DNA of 64,000 nucleotides from Pusillimonas sp. (GCF_029263785.1 NZ_JAJUFE010000010.1:1-64000), one strand, 5' to 3'; shown: positions 19,608 through 29,137, numbered from the stretch's first letter. Notes: a model not told the origin generated them from the sequence alone. Made by a program: numbers and translations.

Positions 19608-20305
19608 GCAGTGTCGTCGGGCGACCTGGAGGCCGCCAGCAAATCCTTTAATAGTGGCAAGGTAATGGCCCGGTGCTTTTCAAGTGAATAGCGGTCGAGC
19701 GCGTCGACCAGGGCACTAAGATGATTCATGTCGCGGGTATAGTGGGTAAGCACCCAGTTGGTGACTTCCGGTGTCAGTTGAAGGCCGCGCTCCTGGGCTT
19801 GCGCCTGCATGGCTTGTGCCCGTTCTGCGTCAGATAGCTGTTGAAGGCGATAGACAAGGTCCCAGCCAAGGCGTGTCCGAAGGTCTTCGCGCAACGGCAT
19901 GGCCATGGGTGCCCGATCGCCGGCCAGCAGCAGGGCGAAGGCCCTGGCTCCTGCGGAAGCTTCCCGCCAGCGATTGTACAGGGCAAACAGCGCCGATTGC
20001 CCCTCAGCGTCCAGAAGCTCGACTCCGTCTATGGCAATCAGGCGAAATTTCAAATCCTCGTTCTGGTTGATTTCCGCCAGTCGTGACGATACGTGATTTG
20101 CTTCAATATATAGGTTGTCGGGAGCTTCACCCAGGGCGCGAAGCAAATGGCTGCGGCCCGAGCCGGGCGACCCCCACAGATAGATGGCCCTCCCGGGCTG
20201 GCATTTCCGCAGTGCGTCGATGGCAGCTGCGTTATCGCCCACTACGAAGTTGTCCAGGGTGGGCGGTGGCGGCGGAAGAAGATCGAGGAGGAGTTGACGG
20301 GGCAT
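19604..20305 (-). CDS. hda: DnaA regulatory inactivator Hda
   Basis: A 233-residue AAA+ protein related to DnaA domain III. It acts with the DNA-loaded sliding clamp to stimulate ATP hydrolysis by DnaA and prevent re-initiation of replication. The N-terminal clamp-binding motif is QLLLDL (residues 4-9). The P-loop is GSPGSGRSH, with the Arg in place of Lys that is usual in Hda. The Walker B-like strand is LIAIDGVELLD. An arginine-rich C-terminal sensor region follows (LREDLRTRLGWDLVYRLQQL). It starts 77 bp from the divergent purM gene. Confidence 0.94.
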   Translation of the reverse strand: MPRQLLLDLLPPPPPTLDNFVVGDNAAAIDALRKCQPGRAIYLWGSPGSGRSHLLRALGEAPDNLYIEANHVSSRLAEINQNEDLKFRLIAIDGVELLDAEGQSALFALYNRWREASAGARAFALLLAGDRAPMAMPLREDLRTRLGWDLVYRLQQLSDAERAQAMQAQAQERGLQLTPEVTNWVLTHYTRDMNHLSALVDALDRYSLEKHRAITLPLLKDLLAASRSPDDTA

Positions 20306-20382
20306 TGCCGGGGGTAAAAGCGTAAAATGCGCTGAACGATTCAGTTAAACACGCAATTCTTACATATCCCACGGCTTTTCTC

Positions 20383-21432
20383 ATGACTACCAAAAATTCC
20401 GCTCCCTTGACTTACCGCGATGCCGGTGTGGACATTGACGCCGGCGAGGCGCTTGTCGACCGAATCAAGCCGCTCGCGGCTCGAACCATGCGTGCCGGCG
20501 TGATGGCCGGCATTGGTGGTTTCGGAGCGTTGTTCGAGATGCCCAAAGGCTATACCGAACCCGTGCTGGTGGCCGGAACCGACGGTGTGGGCACCAAGCT
20601 TCGCCTGGCGTTCGAGTGGCAGCGTCACGACACCGTGGGTATCGACCTGGTCGCCATGAGCGTCAACGACATCCTCGTTCAAGGCGCCGAGCCCCTGTTC
20701 TTTCTCGATTACTTCGCCTGCGGAAAATTATCTGTTGATACGGCCGCGAGCGTTGTCGGGGGCATTGCCAAAGGTTGTGAACTTGCCGGCTGTGCCCTGA
20801 TAGGTGGCGAGACTGCCGAGATGCCGGGCATGTATCCGGATGGTGAGTACGACTTGGCCGGATTTGCGGTAGGTGCCGTCGAGAAGTCCCTGATCATCGA
20901 CGGAAAATCTATTGCCGAGGGCGATGTGGTGCTGGGGCTGGCTTCCAGCGGAGCACATTCAAACGGGTTTTCGCTGCTTCGCAAGATACTTACGCATGCC
21001 AATGCGCGGCCAACGCAAGAGTTGGGCGATCGCCAGTTGGGCGATGTGATCATGGAGCCCACCCGCATCTACGTCAGGTCGGTGTTGGCCGCCTTGCAAA
21101 AGCATCGCAGTGCCATAAAAGGGCTCGCCCATATCACGGGTGGTGGCCTCCTGGACAACGTCCCCCGCATTCTGCCGTCAAATCTGGCCGCCCAGCTGCA
21201 CCGCGACGCCTGGACGATGCCCGAGCTGTTTCAGTGGCTGCAAAAAAACGGTGGCGTGGAAGACGCAGAGATGTACCGGGTGTTCAATTGCGGCATCGGT
21301 ATGGTGATTGTTGTCCCTGCCGACCAGGCTGATGCAGTATCGGATACCCTCAGCAGTCATGGCGAACAGGTCAGCCGCCTGGGAAGCATTGTTCCCCGCG
21401 TGGGCGACGCCGCTCAAACTGTCGTCATCTAG
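20383..21432 (+). CDS. purM: Phosphoribosylformylglycinamidine cyclo-ligase PurM (AIR synthetase)
   Basis: A 349-residue enzyme that closes the imidazole ring of AIR in purine synthesis, using ATP. Signatures are [55 protein letters not shown] and [20 protein letters not shown], all in the conserved order. Length matches the family. It diverges from hda, and its stop lies 82 bp from the convergent miaA stop. Confidence 0.97.
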   Translation: MTTKNSAPLTYRDAGVDIDAGEALVDRIKPLAARTMRAGVMAGIGGFGALFEMPKGYTEPVLVAGTDGVGTKLRLAFEWQRHDTVGIDLVAMSVNDILVQGAEPLFFLDYFACGKLSVDTAASVVGGIAKGCELAGCALIGGETAEMPGMYPDGEYDLAGFAVGAVEKSLIIDGKSIAEGDVVLGLASSGAHSNGFSLLRKILTHANARPTQELGDRQLGDVIMEPTRIYVRSVLAALQKHRSAIKGLAHITGGGLLDNVPRILPSNLAAQLHRDAWTMPELFQWLQKNGGVEDAEMYRVFNCGIGMVIVVPADQADAVSDTLSSHGEQVSRLGSIVPRVGDAAQTVVI

Positions 21433-21514
21433 GTTGTTCAGCTTTCGTGCAGGGCAACCGTCCCTGGCACGAATAGCCGGTTTGACCTGCCAGCGTGGCC
21501 GGGATCTGCGTCGT

Positions 21515-22465
21515 TCAACAAGTGGCAGACCCGGCGGACCAGATTTTGCCGGCTGATTCCACGACTTGCTGTGCAGCATCGTCTGACAGGCAATCCACCA
21601 CTATTCGATCAGGTTGCGACCTTAACCACGTCAGTTGGCGCTTGGCCAGTTGGCGGGTAGCGGCGATGGCCTGTTCTATGGCTTGGGGCAGGCTGATCTT
21701 TCCGTCAAGGTGATCCCAAAGCTGACGATAGCCCACACATCGCACTGATGGCAGGCCCGGGTGGAGGTCCGGTCGGCGATGCAAAGCGGCCACCTCATCA
21801 AGCAGGCCTTGCTCAATCATGGCCAGATACCTTTGCCGGATGCGCTCGTGAAGGATCAGCCGATCGGAGGGCTCCAGGCTGATCGTCAAGAATTGGTGTG
21901 CGGGCGCTTCCTTTGCCGGGCGTTTGTCCAGCAGCTCTGACATAGGCGTGCCGGTGAGCCGATATATTTCCAGGGCCCGCTGTATTCGTTGGCTATCATT
22001 CGGAGCAAGCCGTGCTGCTGTTTTGGGGTCTACGGCAGCAAGTTCCCGGTGCATGGCCGGCCAGCCCTGTTGCAGGGCTTCGGCATCGAGCTGAGCCCGA
22101 GTGGCCGGGTCGGCGCGCGGAAGATCATCGAGACCGTCGCGCAGGGCTTTGTAATACAGCATGGTGCCGCCACACAGCAGCGGGATGTTCCCCCGTGCCT
22201 GTATTTGGTCGATCAAGGTCAGCGCGTCCGTGCGAAAGGCAGCGGCCGAGTAGCTTTCCGCCGGGTCACGAATATCCAGCAGATGGTGAGGAATGCGCTC
22301 CCGCTCGTGGCGCGAGGGCTTGGCGGTGCCGATATCCATGCCACGGTAGATGGTGGCGGAGTCCACAGTGATGATCTCGATGGGCCAGTGTTGCGCCAGC
22401 GCCAGCGTCGAAGCGCTTTTGCCGGCCGCGGTGGGGCCTGCAATACATAAGATAGGGCTGCTCAT
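21515..22465 (-). CDS. miaA: tRNA dimethylallyltransferase MiaA
   Basis: A 316-residue enzyme that transfers dimethylallyl to adenine-37 of tRNAs that read codons starting with U. It shows the P-loop GPTAAGKS, the catalytic region [19 protein letters not shown], the family motif [14 protein letters not shown] and the [14 protein letters not shown] segment. I chose ATG 22465 ([12 protein letters not shown]), which overlaps the mutL stop by 4 nt (ATGA). The mutL-miaA pairing is common in Proteobacteria. Confidence 0.96.
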   Translation of the reverse strand: MSSPILCIAGPTAAGKSASTLALAQHWPIEIITVDSATIYRGMDIGTAKPSRHERERIPHHLLDIRDPAESYSAAAFRTDALTLIDQIQARGNIPLLCGGTMLYYKALRDGLDDLPRADPATRAQLDAEALQQGWPAMHRELAAVDPKTAARLAPNDSQRIQRALEIYRLTGTPMSELLDKRPAKEAPAHQFLTISLEPSDRLILHERIRQRYLAMIEQGLLDEVAALHRRPDLHPGLPSVRCVGYRQLWDHLDGKISLPQAIEQAIAATRQLAKRQLTWLRSQPDRIVVDCLSDDAAQQVVESAGKIWSAGSATC

Positions 22466-24333
22466 TGTCCACGCAGGAAGAAGCGGTCGATTTCGCCAAG
22501 CTTCCACTGTATCCACGTAGGCCTGCCATGGTTGCATTGGTCGGCACGTTCCGTGCGCTCCATCTGTCGCAACAAGGCATTCATCTCATCGAGCGTCAAC
22601 CGGCGATTGGCGCGCACTGACCCATGGCAGGCCATGGTTGACAGCAGCATGTTGCGTTGTTCCGTTAAAAGTGCAGAACTTCCGACCTGTGCAAGATCGC
22701 TTAACACGCCGCGAGCCAGTGATTCGAGATCTCCGTGGGCTAGCAGGGCGGGTACCGCCCGAATCATTATTGTGTTGGGGCCCGATGGTCGAAGCACAAG
22801 ACCCAATTCGGTCAGGCTGGTTTCGTGTTCTTCGACCAGGCCCATTTCTTTGTCGCTGACCGAAATCACGACGGGGACCAGAAGTTCCTGGCGGGGCAGG
22901 TCGCGTTCGTCCATGGCTGCTTTCAGCTGCTCGTACACAACGCGTTCATGTGCCGCATGCATATCAACCAGGATCAGCCCGTCTTTGTTTTGCGCAAGGA
23001 TGTAGATGCCATGAAGTTGCCCCAGGGCCATACCCAAGGGGAACTCGTCTTCCTGGTGGGGCGATCGGTGATCTGGCGTTGCTTGCTTTGATGCCTCCTG
23101 CACCTGCAGGGGCTGATATAGGTTGTGCCACTGCTCAGTAGAAAGCCCTCCGCGCTCGTTCAGGCGCAAGGCAGTCTGGCGAAAAAAGGGCGCATACGAA
23201 TCAGGTGCGCTGGATGCAGGGCTTGGTGAAGACATCCCCACTTCGCTGCTGCTACGGATTTCTGGCCGGGCATTATCGCGCTGGGACAGGCCCGACTCCA
23301 AGGCGTTGTCACTGAGCGGTGAAGGCCCGTTATCGATGGTGGCCCCGGCTGCATGACTTAAAGCGTGGGCGATCGCCGACGATACAAATCGATGCACAGC
23401 CCCGCTTTCGCGGAACCGGATCTCGTGCTTGGCCGGATGCACGTTGACGTCAACCGTTGCGGGGTCGACTGATAAAAAGAGGACATAAGCAGGCTGGCGG
23501 TCGCCATGCAGCACGTCAGCGTATGCCTGCCGGACCGCATGCGCGACGACTCTGTCGCGTATAAAACGGCCATTGACGTACAGGTACTGTTTATCAGCTC
23601 GGGGGCGGGCGAACGCAGGGCGTATCACGAGGCCGCGCAAGGCGATCAGTCCCGACTCCAGTTCCACGTCCAGGGATTGCTCACAGAACTCCCTGCCGAC
23701 AACGTCGAGTATTCGCTGCCGTATGGACCCCGCTCGCCAGTTCTTTTGCGGCCGGTCGTTGTGGAACAGGCGAAAATTCACCGACGGGTGCGCCAGGGCG
23801 ATGCGCTCAAGGGCATCGACACAATGCCCATATTCAGTCGCCTCCGAACGCAGGAATTTTCGGCGCGCGGGGATGTCATGGAAGATCTGCCGAATATCAA
23901 CGGTAGTGCCGATCGAGCCGGCAGCTGCTTCCGGTTTAGCGGCGTTAGGTTCAATCTGCCACGCGTGATCGTCATTTGCCGTGCGAGAGATCAAAGTCAA
24001 TCGCGAGACAGAGGCAATCGATGCCAAGGCCTCGCCCCGAAAACCCATCGATGCAACAGACTCGAGCTCGTCGAGTGATCGAATCTTGCTGGTCGCGTGT
24101 CGGGTCAGGGCTAGCGACAGTTCATCCGGCGGAATGCCGATTCCGTCGTCGTTGACGGCGATGCGCTTTATGCCGCCACCCTCCAGTCGAATCTCGATAT
24201 TGCGTGCCTTGGCGTCAAGGGCGTTTTCCAGCACCTCTTTAAGTACCGATGCAGGACGTTCGATAACTTCGCCGGCAGCAATCTGACTGACGAGAAGATC
24301 GGGCAGTGGAGCGATGGAGCGGCGTTCTGACAT
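22462..24333 (-). CDS. mutL: DNA mismatch repair protein MutL, with endonuclease motif
   Basis: A 623-residue GHKL ATPase that couples MutS mismatch recognition to strand removal. N-terminal motifs are [32 protein letters not shown] and [12 protein letters not shown]. The C-terminal domain contains [12 protein letters not shown], which matches the metal-binding endonuclease motif D-x-H-A-x2-E-x4-E, and also [12 protein letters not shown] and CNHGRPTW. These residues are lost in E. coli MutL but kept in species lacking MutH. I chose ATG 24333 ([14 protein letters not shown]), 2 nt after the stop of the ExoD-like gene. A linker rich in Ser/Pro/Gln spans about residues 340-430. Confidence 0.97.
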   Translation of the reverse strand: MSERRSIAPLPDLLVSQIAAGEVIERPASVLKEVLENALDAKARNIEIRLEGGGIKRIAVNDDGIGIPPDELSLALTRHATSKIRSLDELESVASMGFRGEALASIASVSRLTLISRTANDDHAWQIEPNAAKPEAAAGSIGTTVDIRQIFHDIPARRKFLRSEATEYGHCVDALERIALAHPSVNFRLFHNDRPQKNWRAGSIRQRILDVVGREFCEQSLDVELESGLIALRGLVIRPAFARPRADKQYLYVNGRFIRDRVVAHAVRQAYADVLHGDRQPAYVLFLSVDPATVDVNVHPAKHEIRFRESGAVHRFVSSAIAHALSHAAGATIDNGPSPLSDNALESGLSQRDNARPEIRSSSEVGMSSPSPASSAPDSYAPFFRQTALRLNERGGLSTEQWHNLYQPLQVQEASKQATPDHRSPHQEDEFPLGMALGQLHGIYILAQNKDGLILVDMHAAHERVVYEQLKAAMDERDLPRQELLVPVVISVSDKEMGLVEEHETSLTELGLVLRPSGPNTIMIRAVPALLAHGDLESLARGVLSDLAQVGSSALLTEQRNMLLSTMACHGSVRANRRLTLDEMNALLRQMERTERADQCNHGRPTWIQWKLGEIDRFFLRGQ

Positions 24334-24335
24334 CT

Positions 24336-24953
24336 TTAGCTCAGGAGCGCGCCACCCGCTCGCCAGGCAGCATACAGCAGCGTCGAAAAATAGATTACGG
24401 TCAAAATGGTGGCAAGGTAGCCCAGCAAGATGAACAGGCCGTCGCGCTGAAGCATTCCCATGGTCAGAAACAGGATGGCGACAGCCGGTGCAGTATTTGA
24501 AAATGGTATCAGGCCAAACGGCGCCATCAGCAACAGTCCCGCAAAGATCAGGACAAGGCCATTGAAGCGCGCAAATGCCCCTGCGGAAAGCATCGGCATT
24601 CTGGGCAACACCCATGCATCAAGCCTGGACACAAAGTTTACGCCTTTGCGCAACGCGGGCAGGAGCTTGGCCGTCTCGAGCGGTCGATCAAGTATGCGCT
24701 GCGGCAGCCAGGGCAGCCGATTCATGGTGATGGCCACCGCAAGCAGGACGATGGCTGCGCCAAAAACCGTCGATACGCCGGGGATTGATACCGGAATCAG
24801 AAACGGCAGCGTGGCGATGGCGCAAAGCACCAGCAAGCCTTGTTCTCCGATGGCAGTCATCAGGTTTCGAAGGGTGACAGTTTCGCCGTGTATGCCATCG
24901 ATGGCGCGGGATAGGGTTTCGCTCAAGGGAGCACTGGTGTCGCTGAAATGCAT
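24336..24953 (-). CDS. ExoD family membrane protein
   Basis: A 205-residue protein of the exopolysaccharide synthesis ExoD family, named after a rhizobial gene. The N-terminal 35 residues are soluble and match the family start ([19 protein letters not shown]). They are followed by hydrophobic segments around residues 40-75, 130-165 and 170-195, with the conserved [20 protein letters not shown] and [16 protein letters not shown] motifs. Its biochemical function is not established. It lies 2 nt upstream of mutL on the same strand and 126 bp downstream of amiC. Confidence 0.83.
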   Translation of the reverse strand: MHFSDTSAPLSETLSRAIDGIHGETVTLRNLMTAIGEQGLLVLCAIATLPFLIPVSIPGVSTVFGAAIVLLAVAITMNRLPWLPQRILDRPLETAKLLPALRKGVNFVSRLDAWVLPRMPMLSAGAFARFNGLVLIFAGLLLMAPFGLIPFSNTAPAVAILFLTMGMLQRDGLFILLGYLATILTVIYFSTLLYAAWRAGGALLS

Positions 24954-25079
24954 CGGACTGGTCGGTGGTTGAGCCGGCCTTTATGGTAGCAGTTTTCGAC
25001 TGGCCGCCCTCGGCGGGAGGGCGGCAATATGGAGTGAAGTCAGTACATAAAAAATGGCAGACTTCGCTGACGGAATGGC

Positions 25080-26450
25080 TCAGGCACGCCTGGCCAGGCC
25101 GGGGCTGGAAGCAAAGTAGCCGTTGATGCCTGCCAGCATGGCCTGCGCGATGCGTTCCTGGTGCGCAGCACTACGAAGAAGACGCTCTTCTTCGGGGTTG
25201 CTGATGAACGCCGTCTCGACCAGTATCGATGGAATGTCGGGAGCCTTGAGTACGGCGAAGCCAGCCCGCTCCACACTTTTCTTGTGCAAGCGGTTGATCT
25301 TGCCGATTTCCGACAAGACATTGCCTCCCACCTTGATCGAATCATTTATCTGGGCAGTGGTGGAAAGCTCGAGCAGCACCTGGGCCACCTGCCTGTTATG
25401 CGAGCCCAGATTGACGCCACCGATAAGGTCGGCATCGTTTTCCTTCTTAGCAAGCAATCGTGCCGTCGTACTCGTGGCGCCGGTTTGCGACAGTGCGTAC
25501 ACCGACGAGCCACGGGCCGAGGGCTTGATCCATGCATCTGCATGAATGGAAATGAAAAGGTCCGCTTTTACCCTTCGTGCCTTTTGCACGCGTACATGCA
25601 GTGGTACGAAAAAGTCTGCATCGCGGGTCAGATAGGCGCGCATATTGGGTTGCGCGTCAATGAGCTTTTTAAGGCGTTTGGCGATGCTGAGCACAATGTC
25701 TTTTTCGCGCGTGCCGCGAGGCCCGATGGCGCCGGGGTCTTCGCCTCCATGTCCCGGATCCAGCGCAACCAGAATCGGACGCGTTGACGGAGTGGGCTTT
25801 GCGACGGCGGGTGGCGGCGAAGGCTGAACCGGCTTCTTTACCGTCGGAGGAGACTTTGGCAGGGATTGCCCCTCGACAGACGGGATGGGCGCTGCATCCG
25901 GAGCGTTCTGTGCGAGATTTTCCAGGACATCGGCCAAGGGGTCTTCGTCCTGAAACGCGTTGGCAATGGCCATGAGCGGATCTTGTGCAACCTGGGGGTA
26001 CAGGTCGAGCACAAGCCGGTATTTGTATTCGCCGATCGGTTTGAGCGTGAAGACCTGTGGCGCGATGGGCTGCTTCAGATCAAGCACCATGCGGATCACA
26101 TCCGGCCGATTTTGGCCGACCCGCACGGACGCAATGTAGGGGTCATTGGGACGCACTTTCGACACAAGGTCGTTGAGCTTGTTGCTCATGGTGAGTCCTT
26201 CAATATCAACGACCAGTCGGTGCGGATTTTCGAGCGTGAAGTGTTCTGCCTTCAGCTCGCTGTCCATTTCGAGGGTTACGCGAGTGTACTCGTCGGCCGG
26301 CCAGGTGCGCACGGCAAGGATCGTGCTTGCCATTGCCAGCCGGGGAACGACCGGCAGCACCAGCAAGGTGGCTGCAGTGGTCAGGATCCGGCGGCGGGTG
26401 AGTCCCTGGGCGGAAATTCCTGGAGGTGGGGTGCCAGTGAAGTCAGCCAT
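25080..26450 (-). CDS. amiC: N-acetylmuramoyl-L-alanine amidase, AmiC type, Tat-exported
   Basis: A 456-residue periplasmic zinc amidase that splits septal peptidoglycan during daughter-cell separation. A twin-arginine leader (LTRRRILTTAATLLVL, about residues 17-42) is followed by the AMIN targeting domain (about residues 45-160), a Pro-rich linker (about 195-225) and the Amidase_3 domain. Zinc and catalytic residues are in DPGHGGEDPGA, SIHADAW and LVETAFISN. The ATG at 26450 has AAAGGACAAAC upstream, and the Tat leader needs this start, although it lies inside the end of tsaE (70-nt overlap). The tsaE-amiC order is common. Confidence 0.95.
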   Translation of the reverse strand: MADFTGTPPPGISAQGLTRRRILTTAATLLVLPVVPRLAMASTILAVRTWPADEYTRVTLEMDSELKAEHFTLENPHRLVVDIEGLTMSNKLNDLVSKVRPNDPYIASVRVGQNRPDVIRMVLDLKQPIAPQVFTLKPIGEYKYRLVLDLYPQVAQDPLMAIANAFQDEDPLADVLENLAQNAPDAAPIPSVEGQSLPKSPPTVKKPVQPSPPPAVAKPTPSTRPILVALDPGHGGEDPGAIGPRGTREKDIVLSIAKRLKKLIDAQPNMRAYLTRDADFFVPLHVRVQKARRVKADLFISIHADAWIKPSARGSSVYALSQTGATSTTARLLAKKENDADLIGGVNLGSHNRQVAQVLLELSTTAQINDSIKVGGNVLSEIGKINRLHKKSVERAGFAVLKAPDIPSILVETAFISNPEEERLLRSAAHQERIAQAMLAGINGYFASSPGLARRA

Positions 26451-26926
26451 GTTTGTCCTTTGTTGCTATAGGCGGCCAAGCGGGCCTTTCGACCGTCGCC
26501 TTCATAGACCAGCGTTATTTCCAGGTCTGGTGCGGGCAAGAGGGAGCCCGCTTGCTCCGGCCATTCGATCAACACAACCGCTTGTTTTTGCAGGAGATCT
26601 CGGAATCCTGCGTCGATCCACTCCCTTGGGTCAGCAAATCTATAAAAATCAAGATGATAGAAGTATAAGTTAGAAACTTTATAGCTTTCAAGCAGGGCAT
26701 AGCTGGGACTTTTGATTCGACCTGTTACCCCGCAGGCCCGCAGAAGCGCTCGTGTGAAGTGAGTCTTGCCGGCCCCAAGATCGCCTTTCAGGTGGATGTG
26801 CCCGCCGCGAGCGCCGCCTTCATCGGCCTGCATGACAAGGGGGGCCAAGTATCCGGCGAGCTCGTCGGTGACGCTTTCATTCGCCAAAAAAACATCAACT
26901 TCTGCTAAAGGTGCTCTATTTTGCAT
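26381..26926 (-). CDS. tsaE: tRNA threonylcarbamoyladenosine biosynthesis ATPase TsaE
   Basis: A 181-residue P-loop ATPase that works with TsaB and TsaD to make t6A37 in tRNAs that read ANN codons. Signatures are HIHLKGDLGAGKTHFTRALLR (P-loop), KSPSYALLESY, FYHLDFYRF and VVLIEWPEQAG. It is about 20-30 residues longer than E. coli TsaE. The extra C-terminal tail (QTWLTSLAPHLQEFPPRDS) is encoded in the 70 nt shared with the start of amiC. The 242 bp upstream, to tRNA-Arg, contain no gene that I can support. Confidence 0.93.
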   Translation of the reverse strand: MQNRAPLAEVDVFLANESVTDELAGYLAPLVMQADEGGARGGHIHLKGDLGAGKTHFTRALLRACGVTGRIKSPSYALLESYKVSNLYFYHLDFYRFADPREWIDAGFRDLLQKQAVVLIEWPEQAGSLLPAPDLEITLVYEGDGRKARLAAYSNKGQTWLTSLAPHLQEFPPRDSPAAGS

Positions 26927-27079
26927 TTTTCAGTGATGGGTGAAGGTGGCAGGGATGCATGCGCGCAGAAGGGGGCTGCGCCGCATGCCCTCATGATCGG
27001 GACTGGCCTGCGCACATTATCCGGGATGAAAAAAGTGGTGCTTGAGTCTATGCCAGTCCGCGAGAAGTCTGGCGTCAAA

Positions 27080-27099
27080 CCGCAGCTTTTTTTGGCGCA
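27080..27099 (+). repeat. Copy 1 of a 20/21-nt near-identical element
   Basis: CCGCAGCTTTTTTTGGCGCA here recurs at 28174-28194 as the same sequence with one extra G (CCGCAGG...). The two lie 1.1 kb apart and flank tRNA-Arg plus the following enoyl-CoA hydratase gene. Flanking bases also partly agree (AAA or AAG before, ATAAA-like after). Origin unknown. Confidence 0.5.
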
Positions 27100-27151
27100 T
27101 AAACAACAACCAGCCGCGTACATCGCCCGGTGCCGGCTCAGGCGTGCCTGC

Positions 27152-27157
27152 TATACT
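27152..27157 (+). promoter_or_regulatory. Probable -10 element of the tRNA-Arg promoter
   Basis: TATACT lies 11 nt before the mature tRNA 5' end, the usual spacing for a tRNA promoter. No good -35 hexamer is visible 17 nt upstream, so only the -10 is marked. Confidence 0.5.
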
Positions 27158-27168
27158 TTCGCTTCTTT

Positions 27169-27243
27169 GCCCCCGTAGTTAAATGGATATAACTTTCCCC
27201 TCCTAAGGGAAGATTGTAGGTTCGATTCCTGCCGGGGGCGCCA
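27169..27243 (+). tRNA. tRNA-Arg (anticodon CCT)
   Basis: A 75-nt cloverleaf with the 3' CCA encoded. The acceptor stem is GCCCCCG/CGGGGGC with discriminator G. The anticodon stem TTCCC/GGGAA encloses loop CTCCTAA, giving anticodon CCT, which reads the rare Arg codon AGG. The T-arm is GTAGG-TTCGATT-CCTGC. It stands alone, followed 89 bp later by an enoyl-CoA hydratase gene on the same strand. Confidence 0.97.
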
Positions 27244-27332
27244 AGCCAGACAGGCCGGGGTGCCAGTCGTTCTTTAGGCTGACAGGTCACGGCAAAGGGT
27301 CTTGCTATGATCGTCTCGCACAGGGAGACATC

Positions 27333-28145
27333 ATGGCGACCGAACCGCTTCTGTACGAGAAAAAAGATCATATCGCGGCCATCACACTGAACAGGCCCGA
27401 GGCTCACAACGCCCTTACGCCAAGAATGCTGTGCCTTTTGGCCGATGCGCTCATTGATGCCCGCGACGATCCTTCAGTCCGGGCAATCCTTCTCGCAGGA
27501 TCAGGAGGCAAAGCCTTTTGCAGCGGCGGAGACCTGGGTCGTACTCTTCCACTTCTGACGGGCGATCGCCGGCCCGAAGATGCTTGGGATGAGCGTCTGC
27601 TTACCGACCCGGGGATCATGCAAGCGTCCTCCCTATGCGATCCCCAGCTACATAAACCGGTTGTGGCCGCAGTGACAGGCATATGCATGGCGGCAGGCGC
27701 CGAGCTCTTGTTGGGAACCGATATCCGGGTTGCCTCCATGGATGCCCGCTTTGCCTGGCCGGAAGTTCAGCGTGGCCTTATTCCGTTTGCCGGCTCCATG
27801 ACAAGGCTGCCGGCACAACTTCCGTTTTGCCAGGCCATGGAGCTTATGCTGACGGGCGAAGCAATCAACGCCGAAAAAGCATTACAACTGGGACTGGTGA
27901 ATTACGTGGTGCATGGGCCCGAGGTGATGGACGTTGCCCGACGGATTGCGCGACGCATCGCGGACAACGCTCCACTGGCAGTAGTCGAAATCAAGAAAAC
28001 CACTCAGGCGTCGCTAGGAGTGCCGCCGATTGAGGCGTTCGCACTTGAAAAGGAGGCCTACAGGCGGGTCATGGCGACAGAAGACGCCCGCGAGGGCCCA
28101 CGTGCGTTCATGGAGCGCAGGGCGCCCGTCTACCGCGGCCGATAG
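27333..28145 (+). CDS. Enoyl-CoA hydratase/isomerase family protein
   Basis: A 270-residue crotonase-fold protein. Both hydratase glutamates are present (MAAGAELLLGTD and FAWPEVQRGLI), with oxyanion-hole segment KAFCSGGDLGRT and N-terminal HIAAITLNRPEAHNAL. It is not a close duplicate of the crotonase at 14457: the loop after the oxyanion hole differs and is longer. The ATG at 27333 has AGGGAGA 7 nt upstream. It lies between tRNA-Arg and an SDR dehydrogenase gene 80 nt further on, a hydratase-dehydrogenase pair that could act in sequence on an acyl-CoA. That is inference from adjacency. Confidence 0.87.
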   Translation: MATEPLLYEKKDHIAAITLNRPEAHNALTPRMLCLLADALIDARDDPSVRAILLAGSGGKAFCSGGDLGRTLPLLTGDRRPEDAWDERLLTDPGIMQASSLCDPQLHKPVVAAVTGICMAAGAELLLGTDIRVASMDARFAWPEVQRGLIPFAGSMTRLPAQLPFCQAMELMLTGEAINAEKALQLGLVNYVVHGPEVMDVARRIARRIADNAPLAVVEIKKTTQASLGVPPIEAFALEKEAYRRVMATEDAREGPRAFMERRAPVYRGR

Positions 28146-28170
28146 CCAGACGTGCTATGTCAACATGCGC

Positions 28171-28188
28171 AAGCCGCAGGCTTTTTTT
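28171..28188 (+). terminator. Short terminator-like hairpin after the enoyl-CoA hydratase gene
   Basis: AAGCC-GCA-GGCTT followed by five more T. The five-base-pair stem is short, so termination may be partial. It overlaps copy 2 of the 21-nt element and lies before the SDR gene. Confidence 0.5.
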
Positions 28189-28194
28189 GGCGCA
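28174..28194 (+). repeat. Copy 2 of the 20/21-nt near-identical element
   Basis: CCGCAGGCTTTTTTTGGCGC followed by A, the same as 27080-27099 except for one additional G. It lies in the 80-nt gap between the enoyl-CoA hydratase and SDR genes and coincides with the terminator-like hairpin. Confidence 0.5.
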
Positions 28195-28225
28195 AAATAA
28201 AGATTAAAGGTTCAAGGGTGTTTGC

Positions 28226-29137
28226 ATGACAGCTATACAGCTTGATGGAAAAGTCGCTGTTGTTACGGGCAGCGGTCGCGGGGTGGGGCGCGAGATAGCA
28301 AAAGGGCTGGCGCGCGCGGGTGCCGCCGTGGTGGTAAACGACGTGGACAAGGCCGCTGCAGAAGAAGTCGTTGCGACCATACAGGCTGAAGGGGGGCAGG
28401 CGTTGGCGGAGGTCGTGGCCATAGGCTCGTCTCAGGCCGCGCAACGCTGTGTCGACAGGGCAGTGCAAGAATTCGGCCGGCTCGACATCATGTGTACCAA
28501 TGCCGGCATACTTCGTGACAAGGTTCTCTGGAACATGTCCGACGACGATTTCGATGCCGTTATCGATACGCATCTGCGTGGCACCTTCACCTGCGCGAGG
28601 GCAGCTGTCAGGGTGTTTCGCGAACAGAATGACGGCGGACGACTCCTTCTGGTGTCGTCGATAGCGGGCCAGCGGGGCAATTTCGGTCAAACCAATTACG
28701 CCGCGGCAAAGGCGGGTATCGCCGCATTTGCGCGCACCTGGGCCATTGAGTGTGCCCGAATGGGGGTGACGGTCAATGCTGTGTTGCCCATGGCATTCAC
28801 CCAGATGGTTGCCACCATTCCTTCCATGGCCCCTTATGTGGACATGATCGCTCAAGGCAAACCGTTGCCATCATCGTTGCGCTCGGGCATGGGTCTGGGC
28901 CTGCCCGAGGATGTGGCCCCCTTGTTCGTGTTCCTGGCTTCCGATGCCGCCCAAGAGATCACCGGGCAGTGCATAGGCCTGGGTGGCGACAAACTCACTT
29001 TATGGAGTCACCCTCAAGAAATTCGCAGTGCCTATCGCTCCGGCGGGTGGACGGCCGAGTCTATCGCAGAGGCATGGAAAAGTTCGGTTGGGCAGCAGTT
29101 GGAAACCTATGGCATACCCATGCCTGCGGATGAATGA
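28226..29137 (+). CDS. SDR family NAD(P)-dependent dehydrogenase
   Basis: A 303-residue short-chain dehydrogenase. The cofactor motif is VTGSGRGVGREIA, the structural motif is CTNAGIL, and the catalytic residues are in VSSIAG (Ser) and YAAAKAG (Tyr-x3-Lys). The chain is about 50 residues longer than a classical SDR. The extra tail (WTAESIAEAWKSSVGQ...) resembles the dehydrogenase part of peroxisomal multifunctional enzyme type 2, which oxidises 3-hydroxyacyl-CoA. With the hydratase upstream this suggests acyl-CoA metabolism, but the substrate is inferred. Start ATG 28226 with AAGGGTG upstream. Confidence 0.87.
   Translation: MTAIQLDGKVAVVTGSGRGVGREIAKGLARAGAAVVVNDVDKAAAEEVVATIQAEGGQALAEVVAIGSSQAAQRCVDRAVQEFGRLDIMCTNAGILRDKVLWNMSDDDFDAVIDTHLRGTFTCARAAVRVFREQNDGGRLLLVSSIAGQRGNFGQTNYAAAKAGIAAFARTWAIECARMGVTVNAVLPMAFTQMVATIPSMAPYVDMIAQGKPLPSSLRSGMGLGLPEDVAPLFVFLASDAAQEITGQCIGLGGDKLTLWSHPQEIRSAYRSGGWTAESIAEAWKSSVGQQLETYGIPMPADE

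Noticed and set aside
26921-27178. 85-codon plus-strand frame between tsaE and tRNA-Arg
   Set aside because: Starts inside tsaE, ends inside the tRNA, no recognisable protein; treated as non-coding.
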